Positions 24,323-35,059 of a stretch of 64,000 bases of DNA are shown one piece after another. This DNA comes from Archangium sp. (GTDB lineage: Bacteria; Myxococcota; Myxococcia; Myxococcales; Myxococcaceae): NCBI GenBank assembly GCA_030681645.1, contig JAUXRX010000009.1:1-64000 (forward strand). The letters are read 5' to 3'. The notes beneath the pieces were generated by a model. The model did not search any database, was not told the origin of the DNA, and saw only the letters and a list, made by a program, of their open reading frames with translations. A program made the translations under genes and the position numbers. Position 1 is the first letter of the stretch. Every line of letters begins with the position of its first letter.

Positions 24323-25180
24323 ATGTTCGTCGTCGCTGGAGTCACCGGTCACACCGGGAAGGTCGTCGCAGAGACGTTGTTGGCGCAGTCGCTGCCGGTG
24401 CGCGTGATCGTGCGCGACGCGAAGAAGGGCGAGCCGTGGAAGGCCCGCGGCGCGGAGGTGGCCATCGCCGAGGTGAAGGACGTGAAGGCGATGACCGCCG
24501 CCCTGCGCGGGGCGAGCGGCGCCTGGCTGCTCAGCCCGCCGGACATGAGCGTCACCGACCTCGACAAGCACGCGCGCGAGGTGGCCGCGGCGCTCAAGGC
24601 AGCGGTCGCCGAGAGCGGGGTGAAGCACGTGGTGTTCCTCTCTTCCATCGGCGCGCAGCACGCGTCGGGCACGGGGCCGATCGCCACGCTGTACGTGATC
24701 GAGGCGGCGCTCAACGAGACGAAGGCGCACGTCACCAGCCTTCGCGCCGGGTACTTCATGGAGAACCTGCTGGGGAACCTGCACCCGATGAAGGAGCAGG
24801 GCGTGCTGCCCGCGATGTTCGGCGCCGAGCGGAAGGTCGAGATGGTGGCCACGCCGGACATCGGCGCGCTCGCCGCCGAGTTGCTCCGGGCCGGCGCCTC
24901 GGCGCCGAAGGTGGTCGAGCTGTCAGGCCCCACGCCCACCACACTGACCGACGCGGCGAAGGTGTTCTCGGCCGCGCTGAAGAAGCCGATCAACCTGGCG
25001 CCGGTGCCGCAGGCGGCGCAGGTGGGCGTGCTGCTCGGGGTGGGGCTGCCCGAGACCTGGGCGAAGGCGTACGCCGAGATGAACGCGGCGCTCGAGGCGG
25101 GGAAGGTGGCGCCGGTCGGTACGCTGCGGCGCGGGTTGATCACCCTCGAACAGTTCGTCGCGCGCGCGCTGCAAGGCTGA
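24323..25180 (+). CDS. NmrA-like NAD(P)-binding protein
   Basis: A 285-residue atypical SDR of the NmrA/NAD(P)H-azoreductase-like type. The dinucleotide motif is GVTGHTGKV near residue 6, followed by VRVIVRDAKKGE, where the Arg suggests NADP(H). It then has VKHVVFLSSIGAQHASGTG and LRAGYFMENLLGNL. It lacks the YxxxK catalytic pair of classical SDRs, as is usual for the family, which includes both quinone reductases and redox sensors. It is divergent from LysR and probably induced by it. AAAGAGG lies upstream of the ATG at 24323. Confidence 0.88.
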   Translation: MFVVAGVTGHTGKVVAETLLAQSLPVRVIVRDAKKGEPWKARGAEVAIAEVKDVKAMTAALRGASGAWLLSPPDMSVTDLDKHAREVAAALKAAVAESGVKHVVFLSSIGAQHASGTGPIATLYVIEAALNETKAHVTSLRAGYFMENLLGNLHPMKEQGVLPAMFGAERKVEMVATPDIGALAAELLRAGASAPKVVELSGPTPTTLTDAAKVFSAALKKPINLAPVPQAAQVGVLLGVGLPETWAKAYAEMNAALEAGKVAPVGTLRRGLITLEQFVARALQG

Positions 25181-25266
25181 GTGGCACAAGCGGGGAATGG
25201 TCGCGCCGGTCGGCAGGTGCGGCCTCGAGCAGCTCGTCAGGCTGAGCTTGGGAAACGAGTGGCACA

Positions 25267-25451
25267 GAAGTGGAGAGCCGTAGTCAGAGTGGGCTGAAGA
25301 GTGCCGCGGCGCCCGGGTCTCCACCAGGCGCCAGCTTCGCGTCCTCGCCCGAAGTGGAGGGGCCAGCTCGCGAGGGGCGCCGAGCAAACCCGTGAAGCCG
25401 TGCGTCCCCGGGGCCCGCAGTCCGACCACTCTGACTACGGCTCTCCACTTC
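25267..25451. repeat. MITE-like element with 26-bp perfect inverted ends
   Basis: The sequence at 25267-25292 (starts GAAGTGGAGAGCCGTAG) is the exact reverse complement of 25426-25451 (ends CGGCTCTCCACTTC). The 133 bases between them hold no gene. Flanks ggcaca and ggcgca at the outer edges are similar, a possible imperfect target duplication. A shorter direct repeat AGTGGCACA occurs at 25179 and 25258. The unit lies between the convergent NmrA-like and DegV genes, and accounts for most of the 293-bp gap. It could be a non-autonomous mobile element or a long terminator hairpin. Confidence 0.6.
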
Positions 25452-25473
25452 GGCGCAGTCGATTCCGGAGAAG

Positions 25474-26364
25474 TCAGGGCGGCGAGGGGCGGAAGCTGAG
25501 CCCTTCGAGCGGCAGCACGAACGCGCCCACGCCCCCGGGGCCGATGTGCAGGTAGATGCTGGGCGAGAGCGGCCGCACCAGCACGTACTCGCAGCGGTAG
25601 CGCTCCTGCAGGCGATCGGCGACGGCCTTCGCCTTGTCGGGCACGTTGCCGTGGGTGACGCCGAGCCACACCGGCGTCTTCGGGTCGATGCGCGAGCTCA
25701 GGTACTCGTCCATCTTCTGCACGATGTCGGCCTTGCCGCTCATCTTCGAGACCGAGCTGGTGGCGCCATCGATGATGCTGATGATGGGGCGGATGTTGAG
25801 GAAGTTGCCGACCCAGCCCTGGAGGAAGCTGGCGCGGCCGCCCTTGATCAGGTTGTCGAGGGTGGCGACGGTGACCACGTTGCGGCCCCGTTCGGCGAAG
25901 GCCCGCAGGAAGCTCGCGGTGTCCTTCAGCGGCAGCCCGGCCTTGCGCGCCTGCACCGCCGCGAGCGTGACCAGCCCTGCGCCGACGTCGGTGACGGTGG
26001 AGTCGACCACCTCGATGCGCGCGGCCTTCACCGCGGGGTCGGCGCTCTGCTTGAGCTTCGCCACCGCCGCGAGCGCCGCGTCGTGAGAGCCGATCAGCTT
26101 GCGCGAGGTCATCACGCACAGGACCTCGGGGTCCTTCTTCACCAGGCGGGAGAAGTACTCGGCGAAGTCCTGCTCGGTGGTGCCCTGCACCTGGGGGTGC
26201 TTGATGGCGCGCTTCACCCAGCCGTCTACCTGCGCGAAGTCGATGGTGTTGCGCGTGTCGTGCGAGATGCCGTCGACGACGATCTTCTGCGGGGTGAGGT
26301 CGATGTCTTTGGCGAGCGTCGTGTCTTCATCGAGGTTGCTGCCCGGGTTGGTGACGATGCGCAT
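25474..26364 (-). CDS. DegV-family fatty-acid-binding protein
   Basis: A 296-residue DegV protein. Family members bind a single fatty acid and in some bacteria act with fatty acid kinase in using exogenous fatty acids. Recognisable parts are IVTNPGSNLDEDT at the N-terminus, TSRKLIGSHDAALAA, VDSTVTDVGAGLV, and LDNLIKGGRASFLQG followed by RPIISIIDG, the conserved ligand loop. It starts with ATG at 26364, 15 bp after the degenerate SDR gene on the same strand, so they are probably cotranscribed. No fatty acid kinase gene is nearby. The ligand is inferred from the family. Confidence 0.9.
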   Translation of the reverse strand: MRIVTNPGSNLDEDTTLAKDIDLTPQKIVVDGISHDTRNTIDFAQVDGWVKRAIKHPQVQGTTEQDFAEYFSRLVKKDPEVLCVMTSRKLIGSHDAALAAVAKLKQSADPAVKAARIEVVDSTVTDVGAGLVTLAAVQARKAGLPLKDTASFLRAFAERGRNVVTVATLDNLIKGGRASFLQGWVGNFLNIRPIISIIDGATSSVSKMSGKADIVQKMDEYLSSRIDPKTPVWLGVTHGNVPDKAKAVADRLQERYRCEYVLVRPLSPSIYLHIGPGGVGAFVLPLEGLSFRPSPP

Positions 26365-26379
26365 GGTCCGGCAGTCTGG

Positions 26380-26793
26380 TCAGGCGAGGGGCAGAACGAA
26401 AGTGCTCCAGACCTGCTGGCGATCGCCAGCGATGGGCAGGTGGATGACGCGGCCACCGCCGCTCTGCTTCATGGTGTCGAGCAGCAGGTTGGCGAGCAGC
26501 ACCGGGCCGAGGCGCGCGGTGGTGTCGGTCACCAGCAGGTGAAGTCTGCGGTAGCGCGAGATGAAGTCACGCGCGCCGCTGCGCACCGAGCACGGCGAAC
26601 CCAGGTCGATGGCGAAGGCGTGCACGTCGGCGTTGCCGGTGCCTTCCCTGATGCGGAGCGCGAAGGCCTCGGCGCGATGCTCGTCTTTCATCGCCACCAC
26701 CACCCGCGCGCCGCGGGCGGCGAGGGCGAGGGCGAGGAACGGGGTCCCCCCGGCGCTGGTGACGAGCGCGATGCGGCCCTTCAACTCGGACAT
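26380..26793 (-). CDS. truncated, catalytically degenerate SDR-like protein
   Basis: A 137-residue protein starting at ATG 26793; the frame continues upstream antisense to another gene and that part is rejected. It aligns in order with the first half of retinol-dehydrogenase-like SDRs. GRIALVTSAGG replaces the TGxxxGIG motif, ARVVVAMKDEHRAEAF and IDLGSPCSVRSGARDF follow, LLVTDTTA stands where LVNNAG is expected, then LLANLLLDTMKQSGGGRVIHL. The chain ends before the Tyr-Lys active site, so it cannot be a normal dehydrogenase. It is upstream of degV in a probable two-gene operon. It may be a decaying gene or a repurposed binding protein. Confidence 0.65.
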   Translation of the reverse strand: MSELKGRIALVTSAGGTPFLALALAARGARVVVAMKDEHRAEAFALRIREGTGNADVHAFAIDLGSPCSVRSGARDFISRYRRLHLLVTDTTARLGPVLLANLLLDTMKQSGGGRVIHLPIAGDRQQVWSTFVLPLA

Positions 26794-26949
26794 GAGGGTT
26801 GGACGGGGTCCGGGGGCCAAACTCATCGGGGCCACTCCGGTACCGGAGGAAGTGACTTTGCAGCCTCGCCGCCTTTTTCTTGCCGTTTGAGAGGGGGAAT
26901 TCCGAGCACTCGCTTGGATGACGCGCGCGCGGATGCCTAAGAAGTGACC

Positions 26950-28260
26950 ATGCCCATTCGACCCGCCGCGCGAACCACCGGCCCTGCCCCCGTGTCGACC
27001 CCGAAGCCCGCGGCGCCTGCGAAGCCCGCCACCTCCACGCCCGCGGCCGAGTTCACGCCCACGCGCGGCACCGCGCTGCAGAGCAAGCTCAGCGAGCTCC
27101 GCTCGATGATGGCGGGCCACACCGACCGGAAGGAAGAGGCGCGCATCCTCACCATCTTCCACGAGGCGTCTCCGGGCGAGCTCAACCAACTGGTGGCCGG
27201 CCTCACGGCCGACGAGTTCCACGAGCTCACCGAGGACATGGACAATCGCATCATCGGCCCCGACAGCCGCACCGCGTTCCTCAACCTGTTCTCGAAGGAG
27301 CGGGTGGGCGAGCTCACCGTCGAGTCGAAGACGAAGTTCATCCAGGCGCTCCAGCGCGGCAGCACCGGCAGGCTCGAGGAGAAGGCCATCGGCCAGGTGA
27401 TCCTCGCCACGAAGGGCGAGCCGCTCACCGCGCTCAAGAACGCGCTCGATCAGGGCGGCGACTACCGCGACCTGCAGCAGCTCGTGTTCCACGACCTCGA
27501 CTCGAAGGAGCTTCGCGCGTCGGTGCTCGAGCACTTCAAGAAGGAGGCCCCTCCGAAGGGCGACCGGGTGAAGGTGCACAGCGACATCGACGACACCTTC
27601 TACGTGAACCTCAAGGACAAGCGGTACCCCGGCAAGACCGTGTACCCGGGCGTGCGCGCCCTCTACGCCGAGCTCGACAAGGGGCCCGGTGCGAAGCCTG
27701 ATCGCCAGGGTGACCTGCTGTTTCTGTCCGCGCGGCCGTACGATCGCGCCGGCCTCATCGAGCATGGGACCCGCTCGATGCTGGCGGATCACGGCGTCAC
27801 CCAGGCCACCGTGCTCTCAGGCGACCTCGCCCACGTCGTCGGCAACAGCCTCATCGCCGACAAGAAGTTCTCGAACTGGCAGCAGGTGAACCAGCTCTAC
27901 CCGGAATACGGCTCGGTCTTCATCGGCGACAGCGGCCAGGGCGACGCGATCTTCGGGGAGAAGGCCGCGGGCGCGAACGCCGACATGCGCGGCGTGTTCA
28001 TTCACAACGTCACCGGCGTCGACGCGGCGGGGAAGGCCGACTTCGCCCGCAAGGGCGTCTTCGTGTTCGACACCTACGTGGGCGCGGCGACCGAGGCGTT
28101 CAAGAAGGGCCTCATCACCGCCGACGGGCTGGAGCGGGTGATGACTTCCGCGTCACGCGAGCTGGCTGAGGTGCCCTTCGACAAGCCCGGGCAGCGCGCT
28201 GAGCGCCAGGCCGAGCTCGACCGCGACCTCGCCGCCGCACGCACCGCGCTCGGCCGTTGA
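26950..28260 (+). CDS. App1-type HAD phosphatase with low-complexity N-terminus
   Basis: A 436-residue protein. Residues 1-40 are Pro/Ala/Thr-rich. Residues about 45-200 are helical, with a short repeat theme such as EEARILTIFHEASPGELNQLV. The C-terminal half is the App1 catalytic domain known from yeast phosphatidate phosphatase, a HAD fold with DxDxT at D212, D214 and T216 (SDIDDT). LFLSARPYDRAGL and SVFIGDSGQGDAI supply the other HAD motifs. It should remove phosphate from a phospholipid such as phosphatidate. No Sec signal is visible. A GTG at 26944 is an alternative start. The helical repeats and disordered start resemble effector architecture, which is inference. Confidence 0.85.
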   Translation: MPIRPAARTTGPAPVSTPKPAAPAKPATSTPAAEFTPTRGTALQSKLSELRSMMAGHTDRKEEARILTIFHEASPGELNQLVAGLTADEFHELTEDMDNRIIGPDSRTAFLNLFSKERVGELTVESKTKFIQALQRGSTGRLEEKAIGQVILATKGEPLTALKNALDQGGDYRDLQQLVFHDLDSKELRASVLEHFKKEAPPKGDRVKVHSDIDDTFYVNLKDKRYPGKTVYPGVRALYAELDKGPGAKPDRQGDLLFLSARPYDRAGLIEHGTRSMLADHGVTQATVLSGDLAHVVGNSLIADKKFSNWQQVNQLYPEYGSVFIGDSGQGDAIFGEKAAGANADMRGVFIHNVTGVDAAGKADFARKGVFVFDTYVGAATEAFKKGLITADGLERVMTSASRELAEVPFDKPGQRAERQAELDRDLAAARTALGR

Positions 28261-28310
28261 CCATGTCGTCCGCGCCCTGACCTGGCGGTGCGCGGCCTGT
28301 CCCCTTTTCC

Positions 28311-29705
28311 CTACTTCCACTCCGTGTGCACCGCCACGCCCGGGCCGTCGATGCGCTCGTAGGTGTGGCTGCCGAAGTAGTCGCGCTGCGCCTGGATGAC
28401 GGCGGCGGTCCCGCGCGCGGTGGTGAGGGTGTCGTACCAGCTCAACGACACCGCGAGGCCCGGCGCTGCGAGGCCGGCGCGCGCCGCGCCTGCGACCACC
28501 CGCCGCCACGCGGGCAGGCGCTTGGACAGGTCAGCCACGAAGTCGGGCGTGAGCGCGAGCAGGTCTGACTTCGCCTTGAACGCGGCCATCACGCGCTGCA
28601 GGAACGACGCGCGGATGATGCAGCCCGCGGTGAAGATGCGCGCCACTTCGCTCAGGTTCGTCCCGTAGCCGAACGCGTCGCTCGCGGCCTGCAGCATGGC
28701 GAAGCCCTGCGTGTAGCTGGCGATCTTCGAGGCGTAGAGCGCGTCGGCGAGATCGTTCACCGACACGCCCTCGAGCTTCGCGCGCGCCGGCTTGTGCAGG
28801 CCTTCCGCGCGCACGCGGGTGTCCTTCGCCGACGAGAGCAGCCGCGCGTCGACCGCGGTGGCGATGGTGGGGATCGGCACGCCCAGCTCGGACGCGGCCA
28901 CCACTGTCCACTTGCCCGTGCCCTTCTGGCCCGCCTTGTCGAGGATGGCGTCGACCAGCAGCCCGCCCGACGGTTCCTTCACCCGGAAGATGTCGGCGGT
29001 GATCTCGATCAGGAACGACGCCAGGTCGCCGCGGTTCCACTCCGAGAAGGTGTCGGCCACCACCGGCGGCGTGAGCCCCAGCCCGTCGCGCAGCAGCGAC
29101 GCGGTCTCGGCGATCAACTGCATGTCGCCGTACTCGATGCCGTTGTGCACCATCTTCACGAAGTGGCCGGCCGAGCCCGCGCCGCAGTAGGTGACGCACA
29201 CGCCCGAGTCCGAGCGCGCGGCGATCGCCTCGAGCACCGGCTGCAGCCGCTTCCACGACTCGACGTCGCCGCCCGGCATGATCGCCGGGCCCAGCAGCGC
29301 GCCTTCCGCGCCGCCCGAAACGCCCATGCCCACGAACTTCCACGGCCGCCCCTTCGCGCGCGCGGTGCGGCGATCGGTGTCGGTGTAGAGGCTGTTGCCC
29401 GCGTCGACCACGAGGTCGCCTTCCTGCAGCATCGGGTCGAGGTCCTCGAGCACCGCGTCGACCGGCTTGCCCGCGTTCACCATCAAGATGATGCGGCGGG
29501 GGCGCTCGAGGCGGTCCACCATCTCCTTGAGGGTGGTGACCACGTCGAGCTTCGCCTCGGGGTGCGCGGCGGCGAGCTTCACCGCGGTCTCGGTGGTGCG
29601 GTTGTAGGCGGCGACCTTGAGGCCGCGGCTGGCGAAGTTGCGGGCGAGGTTGGCGCCCATCACTCCCAGGCCAATCACTGCGACGTCATTGAGGCGGTTC
29701 GTCAT
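28311..29705 (-). CDS. gnd: 6-phosphogluconate dehydrogenase
   Basis: A 464-residue decarboxylating 6-phosphogluconate dehydrogenase, which oxidises 6-phosphogluconate to ribulose 5-phosphate, CO2 and NADPH. It has GLGVMGANLARN at the N-terminus with NRTTETA after the second strand, as in NADP enzymes. GVSGGAEGALLGPAIMPGG and KMVHNGIEYGDMQLIAE (catalytic Lys and substrate-binding Asn) follow, with DKAGQKGTGKWT later. Length matches the family. Its ATG overlaps the pgl stop by 4 bases (ATGA). It is the last gene of the zwf-pgl-gnd operon and the third step of the oxidative pentose phosphate pathway. Confidence 0.97.
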   Translation of the reverse strand: MTNRLNDVAVIGLGVMGANLARNFASRGLKVAAYNRTTETAVKLAAAHPEAKLDVVTTLKEMVDRLERPRRIILMVNAGKPVDAVLEDLDPMLQEGDLVVDAGNSLYTDTDRRTARAKGRPWKFVGMGVSGGAEGALLGPAIMPGGDVESWKRLQPVLEAIAARSDSGVCVTYCGAGSAGHFVKMVHNGIEYGDMQLIAETASLLRDGLGLTPPVVADTFSEWNRGDLASFLIEITADIFRVKEPSGGLLVDAILDKAGQKGTGKWTVVAASELGVPIPTIATAVDARLLSSAKDTRVRAEGLHKPARAKLEGVSVNDLADALYASKIASYTQGFAMLQAASDAFGYGTNLSEVARIFTAGCIIRASFLQRVMAAFKAKSDLLALTPDFVADLSKRLPAWRRVVAGAARAGLAAPGLAVSLSWYDTLTTARGTAAVIQAQRDYFGSHTYERIDGPGVAVHTEWK

Positions 29706-30382
29706 GGGGTCTCTTTCGTGGAAGCCATCTGTTGATCCGTCACTACCGTCACCGGGCCCAGCCGCGCTGCTGGAATCGCCGCGTCACCTGCCAACAGCCG
29801 CCCGAGTGCATCGCGCTTTCCCGCGCCCATCGCCACGATGATCCGCTCCAGCCCGGGCCGCGCCAGCACCGGCAGCGTCAGGGTCACCCGGCCGGTGGGC
29901 GGCTTGGGAGAGTCAGCGAGCGAGGTCACCAGGCCCGCGCTCGTCAGCACGGCGTGCCCCGGAAAGAGCGAGGCGACGTGGCCGTCTTCGCCCAGCCCCA
30001 GCAGGGCCACGTCGAGCGCACCGCCGAAGTCGCGCGCGAAGGCAGCCGAGGCGCGCTCCACGGCGGCCGAGGCGCTCTCCCCGTCGAGCACCAGCGGCAG
30101 CATCGAGCCCACCGGTTGCTCCTTCGCCAGGGCGCCACCGCGAAATGCATCACCGCGGTTCGACGCCGCGTCGCTCATGGCCACGAGGCGCTCGTCGATC
30201 CACGTGAGGCGCAGCGAGCTCCACAGCCCGGCAGGCAGCGACTCGCGCACCAGCCGCAGCGCCCCGAGCGCCGAGCCGCCGGGAATGCCCAGCCGCGCGC
30301 CTTCGCCCACGCGTTTCAGCGCCGCGGCGATCAGCTCTGCGGCCACCTCGAGCGGGCGGGGCGTGACCTTCAGCTCAACCAC
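29702..30382 (-). CDS. pgl: 6-phosphogluconolactonase
   Basis: A 226-residue 6-phosphogluconolactonase of the SOL/DevB type, which hydrolyses 6-phosphoglucono-1,5-lactone. Characteristic segments are [32 protein letters not shown] and [16 protein letters not shown]. The GTG start at 30382 overlaps the zwf stop by 8 bases, and the end overlaps gnd by 4, so the three enzymes are made from one coupled transcript in pathway order. Confidence 0.95.
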   Translation of the reverse strand: MVELKVTPRPLEVAAELIAAALKRVGEGARLGIPGGSALGALRLVRESLPAGLWSSLRLTWIDERLVAMSDAASNRGDAFRGGALAKEQPVGSMLPLVLDGESASAAVERASAAFARDFGGALDVALLGLGEDGHVASLFPGHAVLTSAGLVTSLADSPKPPTGRVTLTLPVLARPGLERIIVAMGAGKRDALGRLLAGDAAIPAARLGPVTVVTDQQMASTKETP

Positions 30383-31892
30383 GCGTCCAGCCGCCTTCGC
30401 AGCCGTGGAACAGGTCGTGCGATTCTTCGGGGCCCCAGGTGCCTGCCTCGTACTCGCGCAGCGGCGTCGCCCCGTCCTTCCACGCGTCGTGGAGCGCGTC
30501 GGCGAAGTGCCAGCTCGCCTCGACCTCGTCGCCGCGGAGGAACAGGGTGGCGTCGCCCAGCAGCGCGTCGAGCAGGAGGCGCTCGTAGGCCGCGGGCGAC
30601 TGGCTCTTGAAGGTGTCCTGGTAGTCGAAGTTGAGGGTGGCGGGCGCCATCACCATCGAGGGGCCGGGGCGCTTCACGCCGAAGGACAGGCCGATGCGCT
30701 CGCGCGGCTGCAGCGAGAGCGAGAGCACGTTGGGCCGCATCTGGCACAGCTCGCCGCTGCGCAGCTTCTCGCGGAAGTCGTCGTCGCTGATGCCCTCGGG
30801 CCGGTTGAAGAGCTGAATGGGCGGGGTGCGGAACTGCACCTGCACCTCGGTGAAGCGGCTGGGCATGCGCTTGCCGTGGCGCAGCAGAATGGGCACGCCG
30901 GCCCAGCGCCAGGTGTCGATCTCGCAGCGCACGGCGACGTAGCTCTCGGTGGTCGAGCCGGGCGGCACGCCTTCTTCCTGCAGGTAGCCGGGCACGGGCT
31001 GACCCTTGATGGTGCCGGCGCTGTAGCGGGCGCGCACGCACTCGCGGGCCATCGCCTTGCGCGACGGGGGCCGCAGCGCCTCGAGCACTGCCACCTTCTG
31101 TGCGCGCACGGACTTGGCGTCGAGGGAGGAGGGCGGCTCCATGGTCACCATCGCCAGGACCTGGAGCATGTGGTTCTGCATCATGTCGCTGAGCGCGCCG
31201 GTCTCGTCGTAGTAGGCGGCGCGGCCGCGTTCCATGCCCAGCTCTTCGGCGACGGTGATCTGGATCACCTCGACGTGCTGCCGGTTCCACAGCGGCTCGA
31301 AGATGGCGTTGTGGAAGCGGAACCCGAGGATGTTCTGGACCGTCTCCTTCCCCAGGTAGTGATCGATTCGGTAGATCTGAAACTCGCGCAGGTGGCGGTG
31401 CAGGTGCTGGTTGAGCTCGACGGCGCTCTTGAGGTCGTGGCCGAAGGGCTTCTCGATCACCACGCGGCGCCACACCTCTTCATCGCCTTCGCGGGCCTCG
31501 AGCAGGCCTGCCTCGGCGAGCCGGGTGATGGCGTCGGAGAAGAGGGCGGGCTTGAGCGAGAGGTAGAAGAGGCGGCCGCAGCGCTTGCCACCGGGCAGGG
31601 CGTCGAGGTGCTCCGAGAGGCGCTTCACGTCGGCGGCCTGGTTCACGTCGCCGCGGCAGTAGGTGACGTTGGGCTCGATCTTCGACCACGCCTCGAGGAG
31701 GTCGGGCGTCATCGCGGCGCGCACCTCGGCCCGGTACGCGTCGGTGCTCTTGTCGGCGCGCGACATGCCCACCACCTGGAAGCCGTTGGCGGGCTGGTTC
31801 TTCGCTGCGAGGCTCGCGAGCGCGGGGATCAGCTTGCGCAGGGCGAGATCGCCGGTCGCTCCGAAGATGATGATCTGTGAGGGCGAGTGCAA
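30375..31892 (-). CDS. zwf: glucose-6-phosphate 1-dehydrogenase
   Basis: A 505-residue glucose-6-phosphate dehydrogenase, the entry enzyme of the oxidative pentose phosphate pathway. The cofactor motif [18 protein letters not shown] is at residues about 7-24. The active-site motif is [10 protein letters not shown], with the catalytic His in [14 protein letters not shown] upstream of it. The start codon is TTG at 31892, supported by AGGAG about 7 bases upstream and by the position of the cofactor strand. The operon is divergent from a Ser/Thr kinase gene with 74 bp between starts. Confidence 0.96.
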   Translation of the reverse strand: MHSPSQIIIFGATGDLALRKLIPALASLAAKNQPANGFQVVGMSRADKSTDAYRAEVRAAMTPDLLEAWSKIEPNVTYCRGDVNQAADVKRLSEHLDALPGGKRCGRLFYLSLKPALFSDAITRLAEAGLLEAREGDEEVWRRVVIEKPFGHDLKSAVELNQHLHRHLREFQIYRIDHYLGKETVQNILGFRFHNAIFEPLWNRQHVEVIQITVAEELGMERGRAAYYDETGALSDMMQNHMLQVLAMVTMEPPSSLDAKSVRAQKVAVLEALRPPSRKAMARECVRARYSAGTIKGQPVPGYLQEEGVPPGSTTESYVAVRCEIDTWRWAGVPILLRHGKRMPSRFTEVQVQFRTPPIQLFNRPEGISDDDFREKLRSGELCQMRPNVLSLSLQPRERIGLSFGVKRPGPSMVMAPATLNFDYQDTFKSQSPAAYERLLLDALLGDATLFLRGDEVEASWHFADALHDAWKDGATPLREYEAGTWGPEESHDLFHGCEGGWTRG

Positions 31893-31966
31893 GGGCGCTC
31901 CTGGCTGAAGGGAGCGCGAAAGATACCTCGCTGTCGCCAGCAGGGGAGGTGAAGTAGCACTCGCGC

Positions 31967-33786
<1,820 letters not shown>

Positions 33787-33790
<4 letters not shown>

Positions 33791-34203
33791 GCGCGAGACC
33801 CTGGAAGCCCGCGGAGGTCGCGCTGGTGATCATCGGGCTCGCCTCGGCGCTCTTCGTCTGCGTGGGCAGCGCGGTGGCGTTGTGGGGCTTCAGCGGCTTT
33901 CGGGGCGAGGCGTGCGTGCACCTGGGCGACCTGCCCGGCATCGTCGAACGAACGGGCCGGCTGACGCGCTGTGATCAGCGCGAAGGCCTGACGGACGACG
34001 CCGCGGTCTCGGTGTTCGACGTCTCGGGGGACAAGGGCGGTGGCCGGGCGTTCGTCACCTCGCTCACCGATCGACACGGCAACGTCAGCTTCCCCTCGGT
34101 GCGCTTCGTGTTCGACGGGGGCGAGATCACGATGACCCCTCGAGGCGCGAGTTCGCCGTTGCCCCCTCGAGGCGCGAGTTCGCCGAGTTCGCCCGTTCAG
34201 TGA
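33787..34203 (+). CDS. small membrane protein coupled to the kinase
   Basis: A 138-residue protein starting at GTG 33787, which overlaps the kinase stop (GTGA). A longer frame from 33721 is rejected as it lies inside the kinase gene. Residues about 8-30 form one membrane helix (VALVIIGLASALFVCVGSAVAL). The outer domain has two Cys residues (EACVHLG, TRCDQREG) and a beta-strand pattern. The last 20 residues come from two copies of the dispersed 21-bp repeat (PRGASSP twice), so the original C-terminus was probably replaced. No family recognised; translational coupling suggests a partner of the kinase. Confidence 0.7.
34138..34185 (+). repeat. copies 2 and 3 of the 21-bp dispersed repeat
   Basis: CCTCGAGGCGCGAGTTCGCCG occurs identically at 34138-34158 and 34165-34185, 27 bp apart and in frame. 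Both lie in the extreme 3' end of the small membrane-protein gene and encode PRGASSP each time. Confidence 0.6.
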
Positions 34204-34218
34204 GGCTACGCTCGCTTC

Positions 34219-34956
34219 ATGGCTGCGACTTTCGACGAGGCAGTGGCTGAGCTGTTCCGGGGACCCCACGCGACGTTCGTGGCCGAGAGGAAGCGGCTCG
34301 CGGCTGAGCTGAAGGCCGCCGGCGACAAGCCGGGCGCGACCACGCTGGGGAAGCTGGGGCGTCCCCCGATCTCCGCGTGGGCGGTCAACCAGCTGTGGTG
34401 GCAGGCGCGGGAGGAGTTCGACCTGCTGCTGGAGACGGCGAAGAAGATGCGGGGTGGCGATCTCGGCGCGACACCGGCCCACCGCGAGGCGCTCAACGCG
34501 TTGCGGGCGCGCGCGGCGAAGGTGCTCACGGACGCGGGCAACGCGGCGAACGAGGCCACGCTGCGGCGCGTGGCCACCACGCTCTCGGCCATCGCGGCGC
34601 ATGGGGGCTTTGGTCCCGAAGCGCCGGGTGCGCTCACGGACGATCGCGATCCGCCGGGCTTCGACGCGCTCGGGGCGGTGCCTGCGCCGCCGCCGCTTCC
34701 CCCGGCGCCGTCAGCGCCGCGTGCGGAAGCCCCAGCTGACGACTCCGCCGAGCGCGCGGCTGCAGCAGCAGCGGAGCGGCAGCGGCTTCTCGCCGCGGAA
34801 GCGCGGCAGCGTCGCGACGTCGAGCTCAACAAGGCGCGGGCCGAGGTCGATCGCCTGTCGGGTGAGCTCGGCGCGCTTCACCGGCAGGTGCTCGAGCTCG
34901 AAGGCCAGCTCGTGCACGCCCGCGCCCGGGTCGCGGAGCTCGATTCGAGCCACTGA
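34219..34956 (+). CDS. hypothetical coiled-coil protein
   Basis: A 245-residue soluble protein. Residues 1-60 include LFRGPHATFVAERKRLAAELKAAGD and LGRPPISAWAVNQLWW, a pattern I have seen in uncharacterised proteins but cannot name. A Pro-rich linker (about 155-172) is followed by a long coiled coil to the end (ERQRLLAAEARQRRDVELNKA, then heptads of Leu/Val). No signal peptide. It begins 16 bp after the previous stop. Function unknown; the coiled coil suggests self-association or a scaffolding role. Confidence 0.7.
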   Translation: MAATFDEAVAELFRGPHATFVAERKRLAAELKAAGDKPGATTLGKLGRPPISAWAVNQLWWQAREEFDLLLETAKKMRGGDLGATPAHREALNALRARAAKVLTDAGNAANEATLRRVATTLSAIAAHGGFGPEAPGALTDDRDPPGFDALGAVPAPPPLPPAPSAPRAEAPADDSAERAAAAAAERQRLLAAEARQRRDVELNKARAEVDRLSGELGALHRQVLELEGQLVHARARVAELDSSH

Positions 34957-34969
34957 GCCGTCTTGCCCG

Positions 34970-34995
34970 CTCTCCGACCTCTCCCCCTCGGAGAG
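34970..34995 (+). terminator. hairpin between the coiled-coil gene and sppA
   Basis: CTCTCCGA at 34970-34977 pairs perfectly with TCGGAGAG at 34988-34995 across a 10-base loop, 14 bp after the stop. There is no T tract. The right arm with GGAGACAG resembles the hairpin at 50946-50972, so both may belong to one intergenic REP-like family. Confidence 0.45.
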
Positions 34996-35059
34996 GAGAC
35001 AGGTGACCTGCTCGTTCGTTCCTTGCTCGGGCGGGTGCAGCCAGTTACGCGTACCGGCC

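Noticed and set aside
26794..27792. N-terminal extension of the degenerate SDR frame
   Set aside because: The extension is antisense to the App1 phosphatase gene and has no homology; the ATG at 26793 starts the SDR-like part.
34454..35059. Upstream extension of the sppA frame
   Set aside because: It is an out-of-frame reading of the coiled-coil gene and precedes the obvious SppA start with its Pro-rich tail and membrane helix.
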